From positions 1 through 49,217 of the forward strand of contig JASLJC010000091.1 in the NCBI GenBank assembly GCA_030152585.1: 49,217 nucleotides of DNA, given 5' to 3'. A program made the translations under genes and the position numbers. The stretch is from Savagea sp. GTDB lineage: Bacteria; Bacillota; Bacilli; Bacillales_A; Planococcaceae. Below, piece after piece: positions 25,363 to 33,487 of the stretch; the first letter of the stretch is position 1, and each line of letters begins with the position of its first letter. The notes under the pieces are model-generated. The model did no database searches and was not told the DNA's origin. It saw nothing but the letters and a program-made list of their open reading frames with translations.

Positions 25363-26550
25363 ATGGAACAACAACCGATGTATCAACAACCACCGCAAAA
25401 AAAACGCGGGGGATTTTGGCCAGCATTAGGAGGCGCAGTCGTAGGAGGCGGTCTCGTCGGTGCATTACTACTCGGCGTTCCGTCGAACTCAGCTTCACCT
25501 GTTCAGCAAGCACCCACTTCTACGGCAGAAGAACAAGCAAAAGTAGAAAAAATCGAGGTGAAAACCGATTCTATCGACGTTGCAGAACAAGTAGCGGATG
25601 CAGTCGTTGGAATTACGAACGTTCAAACAGTTCACGACTTTTGGTCGGCTCGCTCGATGACACAAGAAGTCGGTACCGGTTCAGGCGTTGTATATAAAAA
25701 AGAAGGATCGGATGCATATCTCGTGACGAACCATCACGTCGTTGAAGGAGCAGAAGAATTAGAAGTGACGTTCGATGACGGTACGAAAACAGAGGGAACA
25801 GTCGTCGGAAGTGACGTTTGGACGGATTTAGCCGTCGTGAAAATTTCAAGCAAGCATGTGAAAACGACGATGCCTTTTGGCGATTCGGATCAATTGAAAA
25901 GAGGCGAGCCTGTCATGGCAATTGGAAACCCACTCGGTTTAGGTTTTTCGGGCTCGGTTACACTCGGTGTCATTTCGGGGAAAGACCGGTCGATTCCAGT
26001 TGATTTAAACAATGATGGACAAGTCGATTGGCAAGCAGATGTTATACAAACAGACGCGGCGATTAACCCCGGCAACTCAGGAGGTGCACTCGTGAATATG
26101 GCGGGACAATTAATCGGTATTAATTCGATGAAAATTTCAAAATCAGCGGTAGAAGGGATTGGACTTGCGATACCGAGCAATCTCGCGTTACCGATCATCG
26201 AACAACTAGAAACGACAGGAGAAGTTCATCGTCCAACGATAGGTGTATCGTTATTAGACGTTCAGACGATTCCAGCGCATCAACAAAAAGAATTGTTAGA
26301 TTTACCGAAAGATGTAAAAGAAGGAGTCGTCGTCATGGACGTTGCGCGTTTATCCGCAGCAGATAAAGGCGGGTTACGACAATACGATGTCATCGTCGCC
26401 TTAGACGATCAAGAGATTCAAAGTATGATCGACTTACGAAAATATTTATACAATGAAAAACGAGTCGGCGACGAACTCCAAGTGACAGTATATCGAAACG
26501 GATCGAAAATGACGCTTACATTAACACTCGTTGACGGAGACCAATTTTAA
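25363..26550 (+). CDS. htrC: HtrA-like serine protease with PDZ domain
   Basis: The 395-residue protein has a short proline- and glutamine-rich cytoplasmic tail, one membrane helix (about residues 20-42) and an extracytoplasmic trypsin-like domain. The catalytic triad is visible as His125 (TNHHVVEGA), Asp155 (TDLAVV) and Ser239 (NPGNSGGAL). A PDZ domain occupies about residues 295-395. HtrA proteases degrade misfolded secreted proteins. In Bacillus the gene yyxA/htrC follows yycJ, exactly as here. The ATG at 25363 follows AAGGAGG; the longer frame from 25345 is not needed. A strong terminator follows. Confidence 0.96.
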   Translation: MEQQPMYQQPPQKKRGGFWPALGGAVVGGGLVGALLLGVPSNSASPVQQAPTSTAEEQAKVEKIEVKTDSIDVAEQVADAVVGITNVQTVHDFWSARSMTQEVGTGSGVVYKKEGSDAYLVTNHHVVEGAEELEVTFDDGTKTEGTVVGSDVWTDLAVVKISSKHVKTTMPFGDSDQLKRGEPVMAIGNPLGLGFSGSVTLGVISGKDRSIPVDLNNDGQVDWQADVIQTDAAINPGNSGGALVNMAGQLIGINSMKISKSAVEGIGLAIPSNLALPIIEQLETTGEVHRPTIGVSLLDVQTIPAHQQKELLDLPKDVKEGVVVMDVARLSAADKGGLRQYDVIVALDDQEIQSMIDLRKYLYNEKRVGDELQVTVYRNGSKMTLTLTLVDGDQF

Positions 26551-26555
26551 ATGAT

Positions 26556-26605
26556 AAAAGACACGTAACATTCTCACTTTTTGAGGAAGTTACGTGTCTT
26601 TTTTA
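26556..26605. terminator. Terminator of the wal-htrC operon
   Basis: AAAAGACACGTAAC pairs with GTTACGTGTCTTTT, with a small inner TCTCA/TGAGG stem, followed by a run of T. It closes the operon that begins at walR. Confidence 0.88.
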
Positions 26606-26634
26606 ATTTACGTCTAAATGACCGGACGTTCCAT

Positions 26635-26817
26635 TTACTTGTCATCGTCATGTTGATGGTAAGGATGATTTTCTTTTTTATGTTTCGGGTCCGCTGTATC
26701 TTCTAAATGTGTGTACTGATTTTTCTCTTTTTCAGGCACCGGTCCGCCTTCGTTCATCATTTTAAAAATCTCTTTTTCTTCTTTACTGTAGCGTTTGTTT
26801 GATTCATTGTTTGTCAT
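26635..26817 (-). CDS. Small hydrophilic protein of unknown function
   Basis: The 60-residue protein (start MTNNESNKRYSKEEKEIFKM) is very rich in charged residues and histidine, with a tail ending NHPYHQHDDDK. It has no membrane segment and no cysteine. I recognise no family. The ATG at 26817 has AGGGTG close upstream; a GTG nine bases earlier is an alternative. It lies alone on the minus strand between two plus-strand operons, and its coding look (low-complexity, hydrophilic) is common among small Bacillales proteins. Histidines and aspartates at the C-terminus could bind metal, which is inference. Confidence 0.6.
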   Translation of the reverse strand: MTNNESNKRYSKEEKEIFKMMNEGGPVPEKEKNQYTHLEDTADPKHKKENHPYHQHDDDK

Positions 26818-26936
26818 CTTACTCACCCTTTCTTTTTTAATGATGTATACGTATTATGCCCGTGTGCAAAAGTATGAAACCTTTTTCAGATGAAAAAAAC
26901 ATATGGTACACTAAAAAGAAAAAAAGGAAGTGTCTT

Positions 26937-27110
26937 ATGACAAAATATATTGTCTGTTTAGCACATACAGGATACGCTCTCGATATGATTGTTGCTACGA
27001 CGAATGAAGCACCAGAATTATTGCCATATGAAGGGGAAGCAACGTGTGGTCAATGTGACGAACGTGCAGAATATATAGTAGAGAACAAACATTCTGAACA
27101 CAACATGTAG
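26937..27110 (+). CDS. CxxH/CxxC zinc-binding mini-protein (YyzF-like)
   Basis: The 57-residue protein reads MTKYIVCLAHTGYALDMIVA at the start and contains CLAH (CxxH) and CGQC (CxxC), which together would bind one zinc ion. Such CxxH/CxxC proteins are conserved in Bacillales just upstream of rlmH, as here. The ATG at 26937 follows AAGGAAG. The function of the family is unknown. The triple DnaA-box cluster lies directly behind its stop codon. Confidence 0.85.
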   Translation: MTKYIVCLAHTGYALDMIVATTNEAPELLPYEGEATCGQCDERAEYIVENKHSEHNM

Positions 27111-27136
27111 ATAACTCTGTGGATAAGTGTGGATAA
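27106..27136. promoter_or_regulatory. DnaA-box cluster 4 (before rlmH)
   Basis: Three DnaA boxes in the same orientation follow each other: TGTAGATAA (27106-27114, one mismatch), TGTGGATAA (27118-27126) and TGTGGATAA (27128-27136), with spacings of 12 and 10 bases, about one helical turn. They fill the short gap before rlmH. From memory, the Bacillus subtilis rlmH (yydA) locus is one of the known DnaA-box clusters outside oriC. Confidence 0.75.
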
Positions 27137-27179
27137 CTTTTCGAAATAGCAAAAATATACGATAAAGAAGGTAGATTTT

Positions 27180-27659
27180 TTGAATATTACAATTATTGCG
27201 GTTGGAAAAGTGAAAGAAAAATACGCTAAAGAAGGTATTCAACAGTTTATGAAACGACTTCAACCGTATGCAAAAGTGAAAATAATCGAGTTAACCGATG
27301 AACCTGCACCTGAACATTTGAGTGCGAAAGAAGAAGAGGAAGTAAAACGAAAAGAAGGGAAAAAAATCATCGCCAAATTAGCAGATAATATGCACGTCGT
27401 CGCATTAGATTTAAATGGACGTGAGCGAACGAGTGAACAATTTGCAACGTGGATGGATGATCACCGTACGTACGGACGAAGTAAAATCGCTTTCGTTATC
27501 GGCGGCTCACTCGGTTTATCTGACGACGTGCTAAAACGGGCAGATGAAAAAATCGCATTTTCAAAAATGACATTCCCTCATCAATTAATGCGTCTTTTTC
27601 TCGTAGAACAAATTTATCGGGCTTTTCGCATCGTGCATAACGAACCGTATCACAAATAG
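27180..27659 (+). CDS. rlmH: 23S rRNA pseudouridine-1915 N3-methyltransferase RlmH
   Basis: The 159-residue SPOUT methyltransferase modifies pseudouridine 1915 in helix 69 of 23S rRNA. Family motifs are MNITIIAVGKVKEKY at the start, VALDLNGRERTSEQFA, and the trefoil knot with FVIGGSLGLSDDV and the terminal LVEQIYRAFRIVHNEPYHK. The start is TTG at 27180, after AAGGTAG at 27168-27174. No clear terminator follows. In staphylococci this is orfX, the SCCmec integration gene. I saw no integrated element or duplicated 3' end here. Confidence 0.97.
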   Translation: MNITIIAVGKVKEKYAKEGIQQFMKRLQPYAKVKIIELTDEPAPEHLSAKEEEEVKRKEGKKIIAKLADNMHVVALDLNGRERTSEQFATWMDDHRTYGRSKIAFVIGGSLGLSDDVLKRADEKIAFSKMTFPHQLMRLFLVEQIYRAFRIVHNEPYHK

Positions 27660-27687
27660 TGGAAATTTTTTAGAGGGAAAAATGCTC

Positions 27688-27741
27688 GACAAAAAATCGT
27701 CACAAATCAGAAGGGACGAGGGAAAGCGGACAAAAAATCGT
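27688..27741. repeat. Direct repeat GACAAAAAATCGT
   Basis: The 13-base sequence occurs at 27688-27700 and 27729-27741, 41 bases apart, between rlmH and the mqo promoter. Spacing of about four helical turns suggests a binding site for one regulator on one face of the DNA. No known operator matches. Confidence 0.45.
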
Positions 27742-27774
27742 TTCCAACGTGAGCGTAACGACGCTTCTCTGTCC

Positions 27775-27803
27775 TTGTAGACGAGTCGTAATAATGATAA
27801 ACT
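27775..27803 (+). promoter_or_regulatory. Probable mqo promoter
   Basis: TTGTAG (27775-27780) and TAAACT (27798-27803) are 17 bases apart. Both boxes deviate from consensus, so the call is modest. Confidence 0.4.
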
Positions 27804-27827
27804 GTAAATATGTATATTTATTGAACC

Positions 27828-27902
27828 AGAAAAGATGTGACATTCGGTTTGCACCTTCGCTAGTTGAGTGTTTCATGAGGCGCATCCACCTACGTCTTTT
27901 CT
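27828..27902 (+). promoter_or_regulatory. Structured 5' leader of mqo (candidate)
   Basis: AGAAAAGA (27828-27835) and TCTTTTCT (27895-27902) form a closing stem around about 60 bases. Inside, TGCACCTT can pair partly with GAGGCGCA. The element ends about 30 bases before the mqo start. It matches no riboswitch that I know. Confidence 0.35.
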
Positions 27903-27931
27903 GTAAATTTAGGGGATAAGGATGAGGAAAA

Positions 27932-29416
27932 ATGAGCAATACTAACACAGATGTTATCTTAATCGGTGCCGGAATTATGAGTGCGACTTTGGGAACACTG
28001 CTCAAAGAGTTAGAGCCAGATTGGAACATTACAGTGTATGAACAGCTTGATAAACCAGGTGAAGAAAGTTCGAATGAATGGAATAACGCAGGTACAGGTC
28101 ACTCTGCACTTTGTGAGTTAAACTACACGCCAGAGCAAGCAGACGGAACGGTCGATACGACAAAAGCGGTAAACATTAACGAGCAATTCCAAATTTCACG
28201 TCAATTTTGGTCATACCTTGTGGAAAAGAATTTAATTCAAGACCCACAAGAGTTCATTATGCCATTGCCTCACATTAGTTACGTCGAAGGAGAAGCGAAC
28301 GTTAACTTCTTACGTAAACGTTACGAAGCACTTTCAACGAACCCGTTATTTGAAGGAATGGAATTCACAGACGATATCGATACGATGCGCGAGTGGATGC
28401 CACTGATGATGGAAGGAAAAGTACAAACAGAACCGATCGCAGCGACGAAAGTAGATTACGGAACAGACGTCAACTTCGGTGCATTAACACGTAAACTTTT
28501 CGGACATTTAGAGCAAGCAAATGGCGTAAACGTTCATTACAATCATGAAGTGAAAGATATTAAACGTACGTCAGATGGCTTATGGGAAGTAAAAGTCGTT
28601 TCAAAAGATGGAAAACTTGAATACCGTAAAGCGAAGTTTATCTTTATCGGAGGTGGTGGCGGAAGCTTACCATTACTTCAAAAGACAAATATTCCTGAAA
28701 GTAAACAAGTCGGTGGTTTCCCAGTAAGCGGTGTATTTTTAGTATGCCGTAACCCTGAAGTCGTTGAAAAACACCATGCGAAAGTATACGGAAAAGCAAA
28801 AGTCGGTGCACCACCGATGTCAGTACCTCATTTAGATACACGTTACATCGACAATGAACGTACATTATTGTTCGGACCATTCGCAGGATTTTCACCGAAG
28901 TTCTTAAAAACAGGATCGAACTTAGATTTACTCGGCTCTGTTAAACCGAATAACGTCTTTACGATGTTAGCTTCAGGTGCGAAAAACATTCCGTTAACGA
29001 AATATTTAATCGAACAATTACTTCAATCAAAAGAAGAACGAATTGAACAGTTACGCGAATTTATCCCGACAGCAAACGGTGATGATTGGGATCTCGTCGT
29101 AGCCGGACAACGTGTTCAAGTTATTAAAGATACAGAAGATGAAAAAGGGAAGTTACAATTCGGTACAGAAATTATTACTTCAGGAGACGGTACAGTCGCA
29201 GCATTACTCGGTGCGTCACCAGGAGCTTCAACAGCTGTTAAAGCGATGCTTGATGTCGTTGAACGTTGTTTCCCACAAAACATGAACGATTGGGAATCAA
29301 AAATTAAAGAGATGATTCCTTCATACGGCGAGTCACTCGTTGACAATGAAGAACTCTTTAACGAAGTTCACTTCTCAACAGCGAAAGCATTAAAACTTAC
29401 AACAAAACCAGAATAA
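27932..29416 (+). CDS. mqo: Malate:quinone oxidoreductase
   Basis: The 494-residue FAD enzyme oxidises malate to oxaloacetate and passes electrons to the quinone pool at the membrane. The dinucleotide-binding start reads DVILIGAGIMSATLGTLLKELEP. The family signature SSNEWNNAGTGHSALCELNYTP follows at about residues 47-68, and FIGGGGGSLPLLQ, GGFPVSG, FGPFAGFSPKFLKTGS and the end GDGTVAALLGASPGAST are all intact. Length is standard. The ATG has GGATGAGG upstream. The gene stands alone, with a possible promoter and structured leader before it and a terminator after it. Confidence 0.97.
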   Translation: MSNTNTDVILIGAGIMSATLGTLLKELEPDWNITVYEQLDKPGEESSNEWNNAGTGHSALCELNYTPEQADGTVDTTKAVNINEQFQISRQFWSYLVEKNLIQDPQEFIMPLPHISYVEGEANVNFLRKRYEALSTNPLFEGMEFTDDIDTMREWMPLMMEGKVQTEPIAATKVDYGTDVNFGALTRKLFGHLEQANGVNVHYNHEVKDIKRTSDGLWEVKVVSKDGKLEYRKAKFIFIGGGGGSLPLLQKTNIPESKQVGGFPVSGVFLVCRNPEVVEKHHAKVYGKAKVGAPPMSVPHLDTRYIDNERTLLFGPFAGFSPKFLKTGSNLDLLGSVKPNNVFTMLASGAKNIPLTKYLIEQLLQSKEERIEQLREFIPTANGDDWDLVVAGQRVQVIKDTEDEKGKLQFGTEIITSGDGTVAALLGASPGASTAVKAMLDVVERCFPQNMNDWESKIKEMIPSYGESLVDNEELFNEVHFSTAKALKLTTKPE

Positions 29417-29427
29417 ACGACGACCTA

Positions 29428-29470
29428 ACGCATGACTTCTAATCGTTCGATTAGAGTTCATGCGTTTCTC
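29428..29470 (+). terminator. mqo terminator
   Basis: AACGCATGA.TTCTAATCG pairs with CGATTAGA.TCATGCGTT, followed by TCTCTTT. The stem is long and nearly perfect. Confidence 0.85.
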
Positions 29471-29532
29471 TTTCCATTTCATCTGGAAGAAATGGTCATC
29501 CTTTGTTATAATTGAAAAACAAATTCATATGA

Positions 29533-29608
29533 AACGGGTGCTAACGGCTGAGACGTCTATCGACGAACCGTCAATCTGATCTAGGTAATGCTAGCGTAGA
29601 GACAATAC
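29533..29608 (+). promoter_or_regulatory. TPP riboswitch (THI box)
   Basis: The conserved parts of the thiamine pyrophosphate aptamer are present in order: GGGTGCTAACGGCTGAGA at 29536-29553, then CTGATCTAGGTAATGCTAGC and GTAGAGA up to about 29603. The pattern CTGATCTRGRTAATRCYAGCGTA is diagnostic. It is followed by an intrinsic terminator and by the ykoEDC genes, so TPP should cause premature termination and lower uptake of thiamine or its pyrimidine precursor. Confidence 0.95.
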
Positions 29609-29614
29609 GAAAGG

Positions 29615-29664
29615 AAAAGACCGTCTTTTGGCATACACTCATTCAAAAGATGGTCTTTTTATAT
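29615..29664 (+). terminator. Riboswitch-controlled terminator
   Basis: AAAGACCGTCTTTT pairs with AAAAGATGGTCTTT (one G-U pair) around a loop of about 17 bases, followed by TTTATATTT. It is the expression platform of the TPP riboswitch. Confidence 0.85.
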
Positions 29665-29707
29665 TTATTAGCACCCATTTATGAACGAAATAAAGGAGGA
29701 ATGAACG

Positions 29708-30277
29708 ATGAAACAAAAATTAACATTTACAGATATTTTAGTGACGATTATGCTCGGTGTCGTCTTCGGTATTATTATGCGTTTTTGGGACAGTTTTTAT
29801 GAAGTCGTCGGTGGCGTTTTACCTGTCGGCAAACAGTTAATTTACGGTATGTGGTTTATGGTCGGACCGTTTGCGTTTTTATTAATTCGTAAACGAGGTG
29901 TCGCTTTACTTGCAAGTGTTGCTGCTGCGAGTTTATCGGCATTACTCGGGCAAGGATTACAAACTCTTTTATACGGATTTGTACAAGGATTAGGAGCAGA
30001 GCTCATCTTTTTATTATTCGCTTATCGTCGTTTTGACATTGCTGTTGCAGGTCTTGCAGGTATCGGATCACTCGCAGCTGGTTTTATGTTAGACGTCGTC
30101 TACGGATACATTCAATACGAACCGTGGGCACTCATCGTCAAATATAGTTTACGTGCAATAAGTGCGTTCGTCTTCACAGGAGTGTTTGCCTACTATATTG
30201 TAAAAGCATTAGAACGTACAGGTGTAACTGATTCTTTACGTCCTGTTGATAAAAGTGAATACGACCAACTAAAATAG
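29708..30277 (+). CDS. ykoE: Thiamine-precursor ECF transporter S component YkoE
   Basis: The 189-residue membrane protein begins KLTFTDILVTIMLGVVFGII and has about five or six hydrophobic segments. It is the substrate-specific S component of a group I ECF transporter, with its own T component (YkoC) and fused ATPase (YkoD) encoded downstream. YkoEDC imports the hydroxymethylpyrimidine part of thiamine or thiamine itself. Control by the TPP riboswitch just upstream fits this role. AAAGGAGG lies at the right distance before the ATG. Confidence 0.93.
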   Translation: MKQKLTFTDILVTIMLGVVFGIIMRFWDSFYEVVGGVLPVGKQLIYGMWFMVGPFAFLLIRKRGVALLASVAAASLSALLGQGLQTLLYGFVQGLGAELIFLLFAYRRFDIAVAGLAGIGSLAAGFMLDVVYGYIQYEPWALIVKYSLRAISAFVFTGVFAYYIVKALERTGVTDSLRPVDKSEYDQLK

Positions 30278-30292
30278 CGGAGGAGGAAATCG

Positions 30293-31750
30293 ATGTATTA
30301 CATCCAAAACCTTCGTTTGAAATTTCCAGGAGAGGAATCCCTTTTGTTTCGGGATCTCTCCTTTACTATTTCACGAGGTGAAAAAGTATTATTACTCGGG
30401 CCGAGTGGTAGTGGAAAATCGACGTTACTTCAAGTATTCAGTCGCATTATCCCATCGATTACAGAAGTGCCGATGCAATATGAAAAGGCGCATTTACCAG
30501 AAAATTGGGGTTACGTTTTTCAAGATCCAGATACACAATTTGCGATGCCTTATGTAGACGAAGAGCTCGCTTTCGTTTTAGAAAATTTAAAAGTACCCCG
30601 TGCTGAAATGGAACAACGAATGGACGAAGCGTTACGAGCGGTCGGTTTACAATTGGCGGAACGTCACACGTTAATTGACGACCTATCACAAGGAATGAAA
30701 CAACGACTCGCACTCGCTTCAGTATTATTGTTAGAACCAGACGTTTTGTTTTTAGACGAACCGTCTGCATTACTAGACCCAGAAGGAACAGAACAAATAT
30801 GGGATTCCGTTCGACGTGTCGCTAAAGACAAAACTGTCATCATTGTCGAACATAAAATTGATCAACTTGAACATTGGGTCGACCGTGTCGTTTTATTAAA
30901 TCAACACGGTGAGATTGTTGCCGATGGACCACCGGAAGAAATATTTACGACATATCGGGCGACATTAATCGAAGATGGTATATGGTACCCAGACGTATGG
31001 CGCGATTATCGCGCACGGCCGCAGACGAAAGAACGCGAAGCGACTCGTATCGCACCAAGTAAAAAGCAACTCATGACGTTACGCGATTTTCGTGCTTTTC
31101 GCAAGGGTGAAGAAAAACTATATGTCAAAGAAGCGACGGTTTACGAACAAGAATGGATCGCTATTATCGGAGAAAACGGCGCAGGTAAAAGTACATTATT
31201 GTTAGCACTTATGCAGTTGTTAGAGACGACAGGGCATTACACCGTTTTCGATAAAGTCGTCAAAGGTGCTAAAAAAGCGAAACATCGAACGATTCCATCC
31301 GCTTTAACACTCGTCTTCCAAAATCCAGAATTACAATTTGTAACGAATACGATTTATGACGAAGTCGCACTTAGTTTAACATTACGTGACGTGCCCGCTG
31401 ATGAAATCGCGCCGACTGTTGCTTTCATGTTAGAAATGTTTCGTCTCGATATGGAAGATGATCGTCATCCTTTCCAATTGTCTACAGGTCAAAAACGTCG
31501 ACTAAGTGTCGCTACCGCATTAACGACAGAAGCAGACATCGTTTTACTCGATGAGCCGACGTTCGGTCAAGACGCTTACAACACGTTCGCTTTACTCGAA
31601 CAGTTCGAAAAATTACGCCGCCAAGGAAAAACTATTATTATGGTTACGCACGATATGAACATCGTCGAACAATTTGCGACGACATCATGGAAAATCCGAG
31701 ACGGCGAACTTGTAGAGGTGCATCGTTATGATGAATTGGTTCATACCTGA
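30293..31750 (+). CDS. ykoD: ECF transporter fused double ATPase YkoD
   Basis: The 485-residue protein contains two ABC ATPase domains in tandem. The first has Walker A GPSGSGKST, signature LSQGMKQRLALA and Walker B VLFLDEPSALLD. The second, from about residue 260, has GENGAGKST, LSTGQKRRLSVA and IVLLDEPTFGQD. Both halves look catalytically complete. It energises the YkoE-YkoC transporter. The ATG follows GGAGGAGG, 15 bases after ykoE, and the 3' end overlaps ykoC by 23 bases. Confidence 0.95.
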   Translation: MYYIQNLRLKFPGEESLLFRDLSFTISRGEKVLLLGPSGSGKSTLLQVFSRIIPSITEVPMQYEKAHLPENWGYVFQDPDTQFAMPYVDEELAFVLENLKVPRAEMEQRMDEALRAVGLQLAERHTLIDDLSQGMKQRLALASVLLLEPDVLFLDEPSALLDPEGTEQIWDSVRRVAKDKTVIIVEHKIDQLEHWVDRVVLLNQHGEIVADGPPEEIFTTYRATLIEDGIWYPDVWRDYRARPQTKEREATRIAPSKKQLMTLRDFRAFRKGEEKLYVKEATVYEQEWIAIIGENGAGKSTLLLALMQLLETTGHYTVFDKVVKGAKKAKHRTIPSALTLVFQNPELQFVTNTIYDEVALSLTLRDVPADEIAPTVAFMLEMFRLDMEDDRHPFQLSTGQKRRLSVATALTTEADIVLLDEPTFGQDAYNTFALLEQFEKLRRQGKTIIMVTHDMNIVEQFATTSWKIRDGELVEVHRYDELVHT

Positions 31751-32522
31751 AAAGAAAACGATCGTTCATGACATTCATCCCGGAATTAAATTTTTCGTCG
31801 TCTTTTTACTGCTCGTGATTGCACTCGTCAACTGGAATCCTACATTTGCGCTTTATCAAGCGGTCGTTTATACATTTTTATTGTTTACAATGACAGGATT
31901 TGCGACGTATAAAATTGGATTGTTATCGTTACCTGCTTTTATTTCTGCTTTATCGACTTTCATTACGATGACACTATTTGGTCGAGGAGAAACGGTTTAC
32001 TGGCAATGGCTCATTTTTAAAATATCAGAAGAAAGTGTACGACAAGGAATGTTGTTAGCGCTAAAGACGTTATCCTTTTCGGCTTTAAGTTTATTTTTAC
32101 TTTTTACGACGAATCCGATGTTACTGGCGTATGCGCTCATGCAACAATTTAAATTGCCTTCTAAATACGCTTATAGTTTCATCGCTTCCGTTCGTTTATT
32201 ACCGATTATCGTAGAGGAAATTCAAGCACGTCGTAACGCCTTAGCGATACGCGGTATACGTTTTCAAAAAGGAATAAAAGGAGTTGGAGAACGACTCGCT
32301 CAATATACGGTGCCATTATTTGCGCAAAGTATTCGCCGTGCACAACGAATTGCCATTGCGATGGAATCGAAACAATACCATATGGGAAGTGAACGAACGT
32401 ACTATTATGAAATGAAAAGTCAACGATCGGATTACATTTTCGTCGTGTGCGCACTTAGTCTCGTCATTCTTTTATACGCACTTGCGATGTATTATCCGCT
32501 CTCGTTCATCTTCATCTTTTAA
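31728..32522 (+). CDS. ykoC: ECF transporter T component YkoC
   Basis: The 264-residue membrane protein starts MMNWFIPEKKTIVHDIHPGIKFFVVF and has about five membrane helices. The coupling-helix motif characteristic of T components is visible as EIQARRNALAIRGIRF, with a second arginine motif RAQRIAIAMESKQY. These arginine-containing motifs contact the two ATPase domains of YkoD. The start overlaps the end of ykoD; two adjacent ATG codons (31728 and 31731) are possible. A terminator follows directly. Confidence 0.93.
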   Translation: MMNWFIPEKKTIVHDIHPGIKFFVVFLLLVIALVNWNPTFALYQAVVYTFLLFTMTGFATYKIGLLSLPAFISALSTFITMTLFGRGETVYWQWLIFKISEESVRQGMLLALKTLSFSALSLFLLFTTNPMLLAYALMQQFKLPSKYAYSFIASVRLLPIIVEEIQARRNALAIRGIRFQKGIKGVGERLAQYTVPLFAQSIRRAQRIAIAMESKQYHMGSERTYYYEMKSQRSDYIFVVCALSLVILLYALAMYYPLSFIFIF

Positions 32523-32567
32523 AACGTATACTTCATAGGAACGCAATCTATGAAGTGTACGTTTTTC
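32521..32567 (+). terminator. ykoEDC terminator
   Basis: AAAACGTATACTTCATAG pairs with CTATGAAGTGTACGTTTT (one G-T pair) around a nine-base loop and is followed by TTTC. It begins at the last bases of ykoC. Confidence 0.85.
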
Positions 32568-32685
32568 ATTTTACGTTACGGAGATATTTAGCAAAAAAAG
32601 GATATAACCGGAGAGAGACAAAGACGAAACGGCGAAAATATGTTATGATACGGCGGACAAAAGTTATTTCAAAGGAGGAAGACGA

Positions 32686-33477
32686 ATGAAACAGTATGAA
32701 ACGATGACAGGCGAGCAAATTCGTCAACGCATTCGAACAGGTGAAATTGTAGGACCGACAGCAGGGATGGCGTCTGGATATACACAAGCGAACCTCGTCA
32801 TCTTACCGAAAGAAGACGCATACGATTTTTTATTGTTTTGCCAACGGAATAAAAAATCATGTCCTGTATTAGATGTAACGGACGTAGGCAGTCCAGAACC
32901 GACTGAAATTGCTCAAGGAGCTGACGTTCGAACGGATCTTCCGAAATATCGCATTTACCGCGATGGAATTTTCGTAGAAGAAGTCGAAACGATTACGTCA
33001 TATTGGCAAGACGATATGGTCGCTTTTTTACTCGGCTGTAGTTTCACGTTTGAAACTCCTCTTTTGAAAGAAGGCATTCCTGTTCGCCATATTGAACGAG
33101 GAAGTAACGTCCCGATGTATGAAACGACGATTGAAACGAAACGAGCAGGTCGTTTTCACGGACCGACTGTCGTCAGCATGCGTCCGATGACACCAGCACA
33201 AGCGATTCGAGCGACTCAAATTACGAGCCGCTTCCCAGATGTACACGGTGCGCCAATCCATATAGGAGAACCAGAACAAATCGGTATTTCTTCAATCGAT
33301 GAACCGCATTTTGGACAATCTGTTCCGATTAAACGAGGCGAAGTCCCCGTATTTTGGGCGTGCGGTGTCACACCACAAGCGGTTGCGATGAAAAGTAAAC
33401 CGAAACTGATGATCACACATGCGCCAGGTTGTATGTTCGTCAGTGATGTAAAAGACGACAGATTAAGCGTATTGTAA
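32686..33477 (+). CDS. DUF1445 protein (YcsI-like, D-glutamate cyclase family)
   Basis: The 263-residue protein matches the DUF1445 family of putative hydro-lyases: GPTAGMASGYTQANLVILP near the N-terminus, then LDVTDVGSPEP, FLLGCSFTFETPL, VPMYETTI and VVSMRPMTP, ending with FWACGVTPQ and ITHAPGCMFVSD. The related domain in the vertebrate protein DGLUCY reversibly cyclises D-glutamate to 5-oxo-D-proline. In Bacillus subtilis ycsI lies with the pxp (kip) genes, as here. A link to 5-oxoproline is therefore likely. The ATG follows AAAGGAGG; the IclR gene starts ten bases after the stop. Confidence 0.88.
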   Translation: MKQYETMTGEQIRQRIRTGEIVGPTAGMASGYTQANLVILPKEDAYDFLLFCQRNKKSCPVLDVTDVGSPEPTEIAQGADVRTDLPKYRIYRDGIFVEEVETITSYWQDDMVAFLLGCSFTFETPLLKEGIPVRHIERGSNVPMYETTIETKRAGRFHGPTVVSMRPMTPAQAIRATQITSRFPDVHGAPIHIGEPEQIGISSIDEPHFGQSVPIKRGEVPVFWACGVTPQAVAMKSKPKLMITHAPGCMFVSDVKDDRLSVL

Positions 33478-33487
33478 GGGTGAAAAT

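Noticed and set aside
27180..27659. SCCmec-like or other integration at the rlmH (orfX) 3' end.
   Set aside because: No duplicated attachment sequence, no recombinase and no composition change follow rlmH; normal genes continue.
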